Shown here: positions 7,222 through 14,608 of the stretch, piece by piece | Numbering within the stretch: position 1 is the stretch's first letter | Layout: each line of letters opens with the position of its first letter | Origin: CAZRWH01 sp964603905 | Lineage (GTDB): Bacteria; Patescibacteriota; Gracilibacteria; UBA1369; UBA12470 | NCBI GenBank assembly: GCA_964603905.1 | Contig: CAZRWH010000024.1 | Location: 1-22,488 of the forward strand | Length of the DNA stretch: 22,488 bases | Reading direction: 5' to 3' | Translations under genes and position numbers: made by a program | The notes under the pieces: generated by a model | What the model was told of the DNA's origin: nothing | The model's input: only the letters and a program-made list of their open reading frames with translations | Databases searched by the model: none

Positions 7222-7252
7222 TTTACAATCTTGCCAAAAAAGTGTACACTTT
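7222..7252 (+). promoter_or_regulatory. Toxin-antitoxin promoter with overlapping 14-bp palindromic operator
   Basis: TTTACA (7222-7227), 17 bases, TACACT (7245-7250). The -10 lies inside the perfect 14-bp palindrome AAAGTGTACACTTT (7239-7252), which is ideally placed for repression by the antitoxin or the toxin-antitoxin complex. The leader to the ATG at 7271 would be about 14 bases. Confidence 0.6.
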
Positions 7253-7270
7253 AGTTGTAACTTTTCAAAA

Positions 7271-7519
7271 ATGACTACAAAAATCATCGGAATCAAACAG
7301 TTCCGTCAAAACATCACGACCCTCTGGAAAGATGCTCGCAAAAACAATATTCGATACATTGTTTTGCACCATTCAAAGCCAATTTTCGAGGTAACACCAA
7401 TTGATGAAGACGAACTAATACTTGAAAAATTCGCAGATGACATCGCAGAGGCACGTGCCCAAGCACGCCGTGGCGAGGTTTATACCGAGGAGGAAATTCG
7501 TAAAGAACTCGGCATATGA
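7271..7519 (+). CDS. Antitoxin of the Phd/YefM type
   Basis: The 82-residue protein begins MTTKIIGIKQFRQN, the typical Phd/YefM beginning, and continues with 'ITTLWKDARKNNIRYIVLHHSKPIFEVTPID', the DNA-binding half of that fold. An acidic C-terminal tail (about 48-82) would wrap the toxin. The upstream in-frame ATG at 7181 is rejected because it lies in the heptamer array upstream of the promoter. The toxin start overlaps the stop by 4 bp (ATGA, 7516-7519), typical of coupled toxin-antitoxin operons. Autoregulation through the palindrome at 7239-7252 is inferred. Confidence 0.87.
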   Translation: MTTKIIGIKQFRQNITTLWKDARKNNIRYIVLHHSKPIFEVTPIDEDELILEKFADDIAEARAQARRGEVYTEEEIRKELGI

Positions 7520-7782
7520 CCCATTACAAACCCGTTTACACTAAAAAGGCTCGCAAAGAGCTGCATCTTTTGGGACCATTCCTCACAGACAGAATAATGA
7601 GAAAAGTTAGATTCTACTGCGAGCAAGAAACCCCACTCAAATTTGCAAAAAAACTAACCGCACGAAACACATACAGATTCCGCGTCGGCAACTACCGAGT
7701 AATCTTTGAACTCGACGAAAAGGGAACAATAACAATATTGCTTGTTTTAACCGTAAAACACAGAAAAGAGGCGTATCATTAA
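7516..7782 (+). CDS. RelE/ParE-superfamily toxin
   Basis: The 88-residue protein has RelE-family features: a basic N-terminal helix 'YTKKARKELHLLG', a central 'KFAKKLTARNTYRFRVGNYRVIF' and a C-terminal 'LTVKHRKEAYH' with the His/Arg/Tyr residues seen in ribosome-dependent RelE mRNA endonucleases. ParE-type gyrase poisoning cannot be excluded from sequence. Its TAA (7780-7782) overlaps the stop of rseP on the other strand (7779-7781) in the four bases TTAA, so this convergent pair has no room for a separate terminator. Confidence 0.87.
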   Translation: MTHYKPVYTKKARKELHLLGPFLTDRIMRKVRFYCEQETPLKFAKKLTARNTYRFRVGNYRVIFELDEKGTITILLVLTVKHRKEAYH

Positions 7783-9041
7783 CCCCCAACAACCAACCCA
7801 ACAATATCCTTGTAAGTCACCGCCACCAACAACAGCATCAACAGAATAAATCCTAAACCATGAAGAGACGACTCAAGCCTTTCATTTGGTTTTTTGCCTG
7901 TCACAGCCTCAAACATCAAAAACACCAATCGCCCCCCATCAAGAGCAGGAAAAGGCAAGATATTGAAAACCCCCAAACTCAAACTCAAAAGCGCAATAAA
8001 ACGAATAACTGCCGCAAACCCCTCTTGCACAAATACATGGGTCATTTGAGCAATTCCAACAGGACCAGCAACACCATCACTAACCTGCCCACTACTAATT
8101 AAGTCAGTAGCAAGACCTTTAACCATTCCTACAGTCAAAACAGCAAGCCTAGAAAGCTCTTTTACAGACTCAACAGGCGCCTCAAGAAGACCGTACTTTA
8201 CAGGTTCAATATCTGTCACCGTTACAACAACACTAGTATCATAAATATCCAAACCAAATCCATCCGAATAATCAATGTTATCAACATAAATACCAACAAG
8301 GCCATCCTCACCTTTCGGAATATCAAAACTCACCGTACGACCGTCCCTTTTAACAATATATTCAAGAACATCACTCTCAGAACTAGTCGTAATACCATAA
8401 ACATCTTCAGCCACATGGACTGACACGCCCTGCAAACCAATTATCAAATCACCTTGCTGAAGCCCAGCCTCATCAGCAGGAAGCCCTGGAAAAACATAAC
8501 TAACAACAGCACGATTCTCCTTATCAAGCGTATCCAAGCTGACCTGCAAATGCTCGACATTACCATTCCTCAATACTTCAAACTCAGCCGCATCATAAAG
8601 CGTCCAATCATCTACATCAGAAACAGCAAAAACTTCCTCATCATCAATCCGAAGCAGAACATCACCTGATTGAAAACCAAAATCAGCAGCAGTAGATCCA
8701 TTCTCAACTTCAAAAACCCCTACCCTAGGCAGAACTGTAACCATTCCNNNNNNNNNNNNNNNNNNNNNNNNNNNNNNNNNNNNNNNNNNNNNNNNNNNNN
8801 NNNNNNNNNNNNNNNNNNNNNNNNNNNNNNNNNNNNNNNNNNNNNNNCCAAACGGTATCCAGTTAATCGAATAAATAGTTTCACCTTTTTTCTTCCCCCA
8901 AATCCTAGGAGGAATACCAAAGCCAAACTCATCAACACGAATACCCGCCTTCTTGGCAGCCATGAAGTGACCCAGCTCGTGAACAAAAATCAGGAGAGAG
9001 AAGATTACGATAAACGCAACAATCGAAAAAATTATATTCAT
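7779..9041 (-). CDS. rseP: RseP-type site-2 protease, interrupted by an assembly gap
   Basis: This is an M50 intramembrane metalloprotease that cuts transmembrane substrates such as anti-sigma factors or signal peptide remnants. The N-terminal helix carries HELGH (zinc ligands H21 and H25, Glu22 catalytic). The C-terminal membrane part carries 'NILPFPALDGGRL', with the third zinc ligand in the LDG motif. Two PDZ-like segments lie between. A 100-N gap (8748-8847) removes the GGFV region and a membrane helix. By family length I would expect about 55-60 missing residues, so the gap is probably longer than shown. It is downstream of frr and an unknown gene on the same strand. Confidence 0.93.
   Translation of the reverse strand: MNIIFSIVAFIVIFSLLIFVHELGHFMAAKKAGIRVDEFGFGIPPRIWGKKKGETIYSINWIPFXXXXXXXXXXXXXXXXXXXXXXXXXXXXXXXXXXGMVTVLPRVGVFEVENGSTAADFGFQSGDVLLRIDDEEVFAVSDVDDWTLYDAAEFEVLRNGNVEHLQVSLDTLDKENRAVVSYVFPGLPADEAGLQQGDLIIGLQGVSVHVAEDVYGITTSSESDVLEYIVKRDGRTVSFDIPKGEDGLVGIYVDNIDYSDGFGLDIYDTSVVVTVTDIEPVKYGLLEAPVESVKELSRLAVLTVGMVKGLATDLISSGQVSDGVAGPVGIAQMTHVFVQEGFAAVIRFIALLSLSLGVFNILPFPALDGGRLVFLMFEAVTGKKPNERLESSLHGLGFILLMLLLVAVTYKDIVGLVVGG
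8748..8847. other. Assembly gap of 100 N within rseP
   Basis: This is a run of exactly 100 N. The flanking sequences do not overlap each other. All three gaps in this window are exactly 100 bases, so the length is a placeholder. Confidence 0.97.
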
Positions 9042-9097
9042 TTTTATTTATTAATTTACACCAAACAAAATACACCATTTATCGTAAAGTGATAAGC

Positions 9098-10312
9098 CTA
9101 GCCCAAGTAATCCAAGCACTTCAAAAGAGCTCTCCTTCCATCTGCAATGACACGAAACGACAAAGTAGCAGTACCTCCTTCCTCAAAAACACGATCTGCA
9201 ACCCTATTCATATAAGCCTCAGGAATTTCTATACTGCCTTTAGGTACAACTATCGTAACACCTGGTTTGGACAACATTGAAGCCGGCAAATGAACACTTT
9301 GACTACGAGTAAAAGACGTCCATCCTCTGCTATCAGCAACTTGAACAAGCCTTCTACGAAACATCAACTGGTTATATAGCCAGAAGAACTCTGCTGCCTT
9401 AGTAGTATCCAAAAAACCCGGCTCATAATTCACAAGTTCAGGCTGGTAATCATGTAGCCAAGTCATATGGCAAACAAAATCATCAGTAGGGGTACATCCT
9501 CTGACAAATGTAGCTTCAACTTCACCTCTTTGAGGATCCCTAGTAATTTCAAAAGTCGGAGGTGAAAAATCACGCCCTCGATGATACTGCAAAAAATTAT
9601 CCTCATCTTGAGCAGTTTGAATCTCAAGAACAGGACAATGCCTAGGATCAAATTTAGGAAACGTCCTCACATCCTCATAAAACCCAATCAACCTTTCATG
9701 ATCCAAAACCGAGCCAGGTTTGCAAGTTCCATACCCCTCATTAACAACAATTTGCCCATTTTCAACACAAACATAACTCTCCCCTGCTCCAAAACCAGCA
9801 GTATCAACCGTAAAAATATGATGCCTGTCTTCAATACAGCTATCAGCGATCACAGTCCTGTTCAATCCTCCAAGTAGCTCCCAATAACTATAAGTAATAC
9901 TTTCTCGAAAATCGGCTTCATCAATGCCCAAAAATCGACAATACTGGCGAATCCTAGACTTATCAAGATCACGAAGACCGTTCTCAAACTCCTGATCTGA
10001 AGCACCATCCAAACGTTGCTTCAAAACCTTAAAGAATTTCGCTCGCACTCCTCTCGCCCCCTCTTTGACTCTGCCAATATCTTCAGGAGTAATCTTAGGA
10101 CTTGTCAAAAGACCTGAAATCCCGCCATACTGACTCGGGTCACAAGCTCTTATAATAAACGGCTTGCCACTTGAAAGAGCATCATCAAAACCTTCGAACT
10201 CTTCGGGAACAGGCTTTCCTTCATCTCTAACATAACGAGAAACAGCAACTTTAGAGTCGTCAGGTAAATTTTTCAGAAACCAATCTTTTTCCAAAACAAA
10301 AATATTAAACAA
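9098..10312 (-). CDS. Hypothetical protein, about 400 residues
   Basis: I do not recognise the family of this 404-residue soluble protein. Recognisable local patterns include 'PFIIRACDPSQYGGISGLLTS' (about 51-71) and 'VLEIQTAQDEDNFLQYHRGRDFSPPTF' in the middle. They faintly recall nucleotide- or PEP-binding enzymes, but this is not enough for a call. The start is uncertain: the frame opens with TTG at 10312, another TTG lies at 10294, and no ATG is available nearby. The hairpin and T-rich stretch after frr run right into this start, so read-through or a separate start may matter. It takes the place usually held by uppS-cdsA between frr and rseP. Confidence 0.75.
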   Translation of the reverse strand: MFNIFVLEKDWFLKNLPDDSKVAVSRYVRDEGKPVPEEFEGFDDALSSGKPFIIRACDPSQYGGISGLLTSPKITPEDIGRVKEGARGVRAKFFKVLKQRLDGASDQEFENGLRDLDKSRIRQYCRFLGIDEADFRESITYSYWELLGGLNRTVIADSCIEDRHHIFTVDTAGFGAGESYVCVENGQIVVNEGYGTCKPGSVLDHERLIGFYEDVRTFPKFDPRHCPVLEIQTAQDEDNFLQYHRGRDFSPPTFEITRDPQRGEVEATFVRGCTPTDDFVCHMTWLHDYQPELVNYEPGFLDTTKAAEFFWLYNQLMFRRRLVQVADSRGWTSFTRSQSVHLPASMLSKPGVTIVVPKGSIEIPEAYMNRVADRVFEEGGTATLSFRVIADGRRALLKCLDYLG

Positions 10313-10342
10313 ATGAGGGAGTAATTAAAACACATCCCTCAT
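10313..10342 (-). terminator. Hairpin after frr, likely terminator or attenuator
   Basis: ATGAGGGA (10313-10320) pairs with TCCCTCAT (10335-10342), an 8-bp stem with a 14-base loop. On the minus strand it is followed by a T-rich stretch (about 10292-10312). It lies between frr and the next gene and overlaps that gene's possible start. Confidence 0.55.
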
Positions 10343-10365
10343 TCGCAATCAATAGAGCCCCTAAT

Positions 10366-10926
10366 TTAAACCGTCATCACCGCCTCGCTCTTAGCCTTCT
10401 CAGCTTCATCAATTTTCTTGTTGTATTCATCAACAACCTCTTGAAGCTTTTTCTCTGCACCGTACTTATCGTCTTCAGTGATTTCACTGTTTGATTCAAG
10501 CTCTTTGAAACGAGTGTGAGCAGTTTGACGACCATTTCGGATAGAGATTTTAGCCTCTTCAGAAAGCTTTTTCACAACCTTAACAAGATCACGACGTCGC
10601 TCCTCAGTCAAAGGTGGAATATTTAGCATTACAGCGTTACCATTATTCACAGGGTTAAGCCCAAGATCAGATTCTCGAACAGCTTTTTCAATTGGTGCAA
10701 TGTTACTTTTGTCCCATGGTTGAATCTGCAAAGTTCTTGGATCTGGACAAGAAATAGTAGCGACAGCTTTCATAGGCTGAGCCATACCATAAACATCAAC
10801 AGTAAGTGTTTCTACCATTGCAGGATTCGCACGTCCAACTTGAAGTTTCCCATATTCAGAGTTCAGATGAGAAAGAGCTTTCTCGAACTCCTGTCTTGCT
10901 TGATCGATGTATTGATTTGTTGGCAT
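10366..10926 (-). CDS. frr: Ribosome recycling factor
   Basis: RRF, with EF-G, splits the post-termination ribosome. The 186-residue length is standard. Conserved stretches include 'VGRANPAMVETLTVDVYGM' (about 30-48), 'ISCPDPRTLQIQPWDK' and 'LGLNPVNNGNAVMLNIPPLTEERRRDLVK'. The C-terminal arm is the expected long charged helix. It lies 26 bases after pyrH, the classical pyrH-frr pair. The leader is A/T-rich with no Shine-Dalgarno sequence. Confidence 0.97.
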   Translation of the reverse strand: MPTNQYIDQARQEFEKALSHLNSEYGKLQVGRANPAMVETLTVDVYGMAQPMKAVATISCPDPRTLQIQPWDKSNIAPIEKAVRESDLGLNPVNNGNAVMLNIPPLTEERRRDLVKVVKKLSEEAKISIRNGRQTAHTRFKELESNSEITEDDKYGAEKKLQEVVDEYNKKIDEAEKAKSEAVMTV

Positions 10927-10952
10927 TTTTTTGTAATTAAAGTTTTAAATTT

Positions 10953-11501
10953 TTAGCTAATCAAAGTCCCGACATCCTCACCCGAAACAGCGTTCTCAAG
11001 ATTCTGCTCTTTCCAGTAGTCCAGNNNNNNNNNNNNNNNNNNNNNNNNNNNNNNNNNNNNNNNNNNNNNNNNNNNNNNNNNNNNNNNNNNNNNNNNNNNN
11101 NNNNNNNNNNNNNNNNNNNNNNNNACACGTCCTTTGCGAAGGTGTCCTTGAGCAAATTTTGAATCAAATTTCTCAACAACATCGTAAGCAACTCCACTCA
11201 TGATACGAGGAGTTACATCAATATTCTTGAGTGCGTTATAGACAACAATCCCGTTCATAACTGTTGCCAGCATACCGATCGTGTCAGAATCTTGTCTTTG
11301 GATAGATTGTTTAGCGTTATCTCGATACCGCCAGAAATTACCTCCTCCGACAACAAGTGCGATCTCGCAACCGAGATCATTTAGGTCCTTGATTCGGTTT
11401 GCCAAAGCAGCAACCGCATCAAAATCGATGCCATCCCCAGAGCTATCAGCGAGAACTTCGCCCGAAACCTTGAGCATGACACGTTTGTATTTGAGTTCCA
11501 T
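10953..11501 (-). CDS. pyrH: Uridylate kinase (UMP kinase), interrupted by an assembly gap
   Basis: PyrH phosphorylates UMP to UDP. Visible family motifs are the N-terminal 'KRVMLKVSGEVLA' (phosphate-binding Lys and Gly), 'VVGGGNFWRYRD', 'DTIGMLATVMNGI' and the C-terminal 'GEDVGTLIS'. A 100-N gap (11025-11124) removes the acceptor and nucleotide-binding middle (GTGNPFFTTD and KATKVDGVYD regions). The family is usually about 235-245 residues, so about 90 residues are probably missing rather than the 34 implied by the Ns. It forms the pyrH-frr pair; the gene at 11531-11884 lies 29 bases upstream. Confidence 0.95.
   Translation of the reverse strand: MELKYKRVMLKVSGEVLADSSGDGIDFDAVAALANRIKDLNDLGCEIALVVGGGNFWRYRDNAKQSIQRQDSDTIGMLATVMNGIVVYNALKNIDVTPRIMSGVAYDVVEKFDSKFAQGHLRKGRXXXXXXXXXXXXXXXXXXXXXXXXXXXXXXXXXXLDYWKEQNLENAVSGEDVGTLIS
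11025..11124. other. Assembly gap of 100 N within pyrH
   Basis: This is a run of exactly 100 N with no overlap between flanks. From the length of the UMP kinase family the true gap should be roughly 270 bases. Confidence 0.97.
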
Positions 11502-11530
11502 AAAGGTTGGTTAGATCAAAAGGAAGGTTA

Positions 11531-11884
11531 TCAGAAACCTCCAAATTCAGCAAGACGATCACGAATCTCCAGTCTATACATTTTCATAACGCCAGGAAAC
11601 AACTTACTAAGCTTATCTCTAACCATATTCAAAGACTCTTCAGGATCAGCAGTCTCATACATAGGCAACAACATATCAACCTGTTCAAATTCTTCAAGCC
11701 TGCGCTCAAAAAAACGCAAAACAGCAGCCATAACCTCTTCATCGTGTACTAAGCTATCAGCATTACCAAAACCAATAAAATGATCCAACCTCTCATAACT
11801 ATCACCTTCAAGCAACTCCAAAAAAGCTGCCCTGGGATCACTCCAACTCACAATTCCCTCCTCTGAAACAGTAAGGTTCCTCAT
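11531..11884 (-). CDS. Hypothetical protein, 117 residues
   Basis: This small soluble acidic protein (MRNLTVSEEGIVSWSDPRAA at the start) has two predicted helical stretches ('AAVLRFFERRLEEFEQV' and 'MVRDKLSKLFPGVMKMYRLEIRDRL'). It has no signal peptide and no membrane segment. It ends in TGA (11531-11533) and lies 29 bases upstream of pyrH on the same strand, so it is probably co-transcribed. I do not recognise it; being so close to pyrH-frr suggests nothing specific. Confidence 0.68.
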   Translation of the reverse strand: MRNLTVSEEGIVSWSDPRAAFLELLEGDSYERLDHFIGFGNADSLVHDEEVMAAVLRFFERRLEEFEQVDMLLPMYETADPEESLNMVRDKLSKLFPGVMKMYRLEIRDRLAEFGGF

Positions 11885-11927
11885 AATAATAAAAAATCAA
11901 AAATAGGAAACGATAATAACATTAATC

Positions 11928-12122
11928 CTACTCATTTAAAACCTCAGCCTCACCCACTTGAGAACGAACCCTCTCCACATAAGGATTAACGCCTTTTATC
12001 GCATGCTCACCACCAATAACAATATCTCCAGCCCTCATATAAAGCGTAACAACTCTCGCAGCAAAACCGATCAAATTCTCAATCGAACTCGCCGCCTTCT
12101 CTCTCAGATTTTCTAAACTCAT
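11928..12122 (-). CDS. Small hypothetical protein, 64 residues
   Basis: The product, MSLENLREKAASSIENLIGF at its start, has an amphipathic N-terminal helix and a mildly hydrophobic middle (ENLIGFAARVVTLYMRAG, about 15-32) that could be membrane-associated. The start ATG shares one base with the TAA stop of the upstream gene (TAATG, 12120-12124), indicating translational coupling with the tail-anchored protein. Function unknown. Confidence 0.62.
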   Translation of the reverse strand: MSLENLREKAASSIENLIGFAARVVTLYMRAGDIVIGGEHAIKGVNPYVERVRSQVGEAEVLNE

Positions 12123-12481
12123 TATTTAGTAAGTAGGAAATATGTAATAGCAACTCCAATCACAATTCCAAAGATGAAAACAACAGGTAACTTCCTCTCA
12201 GTTTGACCATCGTGCGCATTTGCAAGATCAGTAAGCAAATTCGTGCTAATGATGATTTCTTGATCAGCATTCTTCTCAACAACATCAAGAAAACTGTGAT
12301 TCGCAACCAATTTCACGAACCTACCAAAAGTAATTTTGACCCGACTAGCAGGCTCCGCCTCGGTAACAGCACCTCTCTCAAAATCTTCAATCTCCTTAAG
12401 TTCATCCTCCATATCCAAACCATCATCCGCTATATCAGATTCCTTTTCCATTTCCTCTTCAGGAATAATTATATCGTCCAT
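12122..12481 (-). CDS. Acidic tail-anchored membrane protein
   Basis: The 119-residue protein has a strongly acidic N-terminal third (residues 1-45), a short mixed region containing 'VKITFGRFVKLVANHSFLDVV' and a single C-terminal membrane helix (about 98-117, 'LPVVFIFGIVIGVAITYFLL') ending in Lys. It has no signal peptide. The topology suggests a cytosolic domain held at the membrane. It is the first gene of a short unit with the 64-residue protein and has its own promoter (12569-12597). I do not recognise the family. Confidence 0.68.
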   Translation of the reverse strand: MDDIIIPEEEMEKESDIADDGLDMEDELKEIEDFERGAVTEAEPASRVKITFGRFVKLVANHSFLDVVEKNADQEIIISTNLLTDLANAHDGQTERKLPVVFIFGIVIGVAITYFLLTK

Positions 12482-12500
12482 TTTTATTTTTTATTTAAGG

Positions 12501-12554
12501 TATTTCGCTCCGCGAAATAATTGTTTTTTGGGGCTGTGCACCTAAGGTGCGCCC
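12501..12554. repeat. TTTCGC/GCGAAA hairpin and a GCACC-TAA-GGTGC hairpin
   Basis: TATTTCGC-TCC-GCGAAATA (12501-12519) is an 8-bp stem with a triloop in the leader of the tail-anchored gene. GCACC-TAA-GGTGC (12538-12550), flanked by GGGC (12531-12534) and GCCC (12551-12554), is a second hairpin with a 3-base bulge. They belong to the same hairpin style as 7087-7133. Confidence 0.68.
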
Positions 12555-12568
12555 TAGTAGCTGATTTG

Positions 12569-12597
12569 ATTATAAAGCGTAGAGAGTAGACTGTAAA
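12569..12597 (-). promoter_or_regulatory. Promoter of the tail-anchored protein unit, -35 within a heptamer array
   Basis: Minus-strand TTTACA (12592-12597), 17 bases, TATAAT (12569-12574). The -35 lies in the array at 12579-12606. Both hexamers are close to consensus. Confidence 0.7.
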
Positions 12598-12606
12598 CTA
12601 TAGAAC
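12579..12606. repeat. 7-bp-period array, GTAGAST core, four units
   Basis: Units GTAGAGA, GTAGACT, GTAAACT, ATAGAAC in register, 4 bases from the TATAAT at 12569-12574. Confidence 0.75.
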
Positions 12607-12607
12607 C

Positions 12608-12626
12608 GTTTTCGCACAGCGAAAAC
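12608..12626. repeat. TTTTCGC-ACA-GCGAAAA hairpin element
   Basis: GTTTTCGC (12608-12615), loop ACA, GCGAAAAC (12619-12626): an 8-bp stem preceded by ACC and followed by ACC, like the element at 7116-7133. A degenerate copy is at about 22194-22210. Confidence 0.75.
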
Positions 12627-12631
12627 ACCAT

Positions 12632-12661
12632 GACTACAACTACCACTACTACTACCAACTA
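12632..12661. repeat. ACTACN tandem tract capping the cyclic-nucleotide/GAF gene
   Basis: A short tract of ACTACA/ACTACC/ACTACT words with 6- to 7-base spacing ends exactly on the stop codon (TAG on the minus strand, 12659-12661). It is less regular than the heptamer arrays. Confidence 0.6.
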
Positions 12662-13531
12662 CAAACCACTCACCATCTGCTGTTTCAATCTCACCTTCTC
12701 CTTGTCACTCTCCTTGGAATAATGACGCTCAACAGCAGTCGCAAGCTGATCAGCAACAGACGCAACCAACTTTCTTTCCCCATCTGTAAACTCCCCTTCT
12801 ACATTGCGCAGAACAACCATCCCAAGATACTTCCCTTGATAATTCCGAATCGGAACCCAAAGAAGTTCTTTTTCTTCCTCGATAAAACGCCGAGACAAAT
12901 CAGTAGAAAATTCCGCAGCTCTGTCATCAGCTAAATCGTTCATGATCTGTACAAACTCAGCTCGACTCTCATCAGAGACAGCCAAAACATCCTCTTTCTC
13001 AGTTGCAACATTATGAAGCAAAATCGCTCCCTCTTCAGCTTGAGAAACCTCCATAAATTTCTTAATCACATCATGAGCAACCATACCTAAATCATCCGGT
13101 GCACCACTCAAAATTCGAGTCATGTCATACAAAGTCACAAGCTCACTGTTCACATACGCAAGCCTTTCATTCACAACCTCAATAACTTTGAGAAGGAAAT
13201 TTGCAGCATCTTTCGGATTATCAGCAAGCATCCCCTGAAAATTCTCAGCCGAAAGCACCTGAAGCTTTACCTCAGAAAGAGCAATCGCCGACGCTCCACG
13301 AACCTCATCGCTCAAGAGCGCCCTCTCACCAAAAACATCACCTTGTTCCAAGACAGCAAGGACCTTCATTCCTCCACCATGAATTTGCTTAACAATTTTA
13401 ACCCTACCCTCCTGAATAAAATAAAACTCCTGACTATCATCCCCATCCTTAAAAATCACATCTCCATCTTGGAAAATAGCTTCTTCAAGCATCTTTTCCG
13501 AGTCACCCAATATTTTTCGTAGATCCTTCAT
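12659..13531 (-). CDS. Cyclic-nucleotide-binding plus GAF domain protein, no DNA-binding domain
   Basis: Residues about 15-115 form a CRP-like cyclic-nucleotide-binding domain: 'EFYFIQEGRVKIVKQ', then 'GDVFGERALLSDEVRGASAIA' (64-84), which retains the Glu (69) and Arg (78) that normally contact the nucleotide phosphate and ribose. A helical linker follows (about 110-140), then a GAF-like domain (about 135-275, 'EGAILLHNV', 'WVPIRNYQGKYLGMVVLRN'). No helix-turn-helix is present, so it is not a CRP-type transcription factor. It starts 21 bases after the pilT stop on the same strand, so it is most likely co-expressed with the pilus retraction ATPase and might tune it. Confidence 0.87.
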   Translation of the reverse strand: MKDLRKILGDSEKMLEEAIFQDGDVIFKDGDDSQEFYFIQEGRVKIVKQIHGGGMKVLAVLEQGDVFGERALLSDEVRGASAIALSEVKLQVLSAENFQGMLADNPKDAANFLLKVIEVVNERLAYVNSELVTLYDMTRILSGAPDDLGMVAHDVIKKFMEVSQAEEGAILLHNVATEKEDVLAVSDESRAEFVQIMNDLADDRAAEFSTDLSRRFIEEEKELLWVPIRNYQGKYLGMVVLRNVEGEFTDGERKLVASVADQLATAVERHYSKESDKEKVRLKQQMVSGL

Positions 13532-13552
13532 TTTTTAGTTTTAAAATTTCTG

Positions 13553-14608
13553 CTATCTAACATAAGATTTAAACTGATCCAAATCCTGTGCCTTAGCAGC
13601 CGCAGCCTCAACATCAACAATTCCAGCTTTAGCAAGCGCCGCCAAAGAAGCATCAAGAGTATGCATACCTTCGTCGCGACCTATTTGAATCATAGAATAA
13701 ATTTGATGAGTCTCCCCCTCCTTAACACAGTTCCTCACGGCATCATTCATAATCATCATCTCGGCAGCAGCAACACGCCCACCACCTTCTTTTTTTGGAA
13801 CCAAAACCTGAGACATCACACCCAAAAGCGATGTAGAAAGCTGAGTTCTAATCTGCTCCTGTTGATAAGCAGGAAAAACATCAATCATACGATCAACAGA
13901 TTGAGCAGCATCCTGTGTATGCAACGTCGCAAGCACCAAATGACCAGTTTCCGCCAACGTAATCGCCGCAGCAATCGTTTCCAAATCACGCATCTCTCCA
14001 ATCATAATCACATCTGGATCCTGACGCAGACAAGCCTTAATCGCCGCAGGAAAACTTTCCGCATGCGCCCCAATTTCTCTTTGTGTAATAAGGGATCTCT
14101 TAGAACTGTGAACATACTCAATAGGATCTTCAATCGTGATAATATGACACCTTTTATTTGTATTAATCAAATCCACCAAAGCGGCCAAAGTTGTCGACTT
14201 ACCGCTACCTGTCGGACCAGTAACAAGAACCAGTCCACGAGGCCTCAATGCTAAATCCTTAAGAGCACCAGGAAGCCCCAACGTATCAATTTCAGGAACC
14301 TCGGACGGAATCAAACGAAAAGCTATCGCAGGCCCATCTTTCTCCTGATAAACATTCACACGAAACCGCCCAACCCCCTCAAGAGTATAAGCACAATCGA
14401 CCTGTTGATTCTCTTTGAATTCTTTATATTTGCTATCACTCGTGATCTGCCTAGCAATCTCCTCAATATTTTCCTCAGTCAAAACCGCCCCATCAGAAGC
14501 CAAAAGATCTCCATCAGGCATTCTCAAAACAGGAGCTTGCCCCACCTTCAAATGAACGTCAGGAGCACCGTGTTTAACTACGAGTTGGAGTATTGGTTGT
14601 AAGATAGT
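13553..14608 (-). CDS. pilT: Type IV pilus twitching motility ATPase PilT (5' end at an assembly gap)
   Basis: PilT is the hexameric ATPase that drives pilus retraction. The frame is open from 14608, giving about 351 residues, the family's normal length. The N-terminus reads ILQPILQLVVKHGAPDVHLK, the usual PilT opening. Motifs: Walker A GPTGSGKST, Asp box ITIEDPIEYVH, Walker B DPDVIMIGEMRD, His box HLVLATLHTQDA, and AVRNCVKEGE near the C-terminus, which is typical of PilT. The gene runs into a 100-N gap whose two flanks are the same 55 bases. When joined, the frame continues only to 14772 before a stop, with no ATG; CTG at 14764-14766 or ATC at 14758-14760 would be the start. Confidence 0.95.
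   Translation of the reverse strand, partial: TILQPILQLVVKHGAPDVHLKVGQAPVLRMPDGDLLASDGAVLTEENIEEIARQITSDSKYKEFKENQQVDCAYTLEGVGRFRVNVYQEKDGPAIAFRLIPSEVPEIDTLGLPGALKDLALRPRGLVLVTGPTGSGKSTTLAALVDLINTNKRCHIITIEDPIEYVHSSKRSLITQREIGAHAESFPAAIKACLRQDPDVIMIGEMRDLETIAAAITLAETGHLVLATLHTQDAAQSVDRMIDVFPAYQQEQIRTQLSTSLLGVMSQVLVPKKEGGGRVAAAEMMIMNDAVRNCVKEGETHQIYSMIQIGRDEGMHTLDASLAALAKAGIVDVEAAAAKAQDLDQFKSYVR

Noticed and set aside
6962..7270. Replication origin upstream of dnaA
   Set aside because: The region is AT-rich and gene-free, but I find no TTATCCACA-type DnaA boxes, and skew cannot be judged from this window.
1303..7519. Alternative genetic code with UGA as glycine
   Set aside because: TGA ends mltG, the antitoxin gene and the gene at 11531-11884 at the lengths expected or in normal overlaps, and no conserved Gly is coded by TGA.
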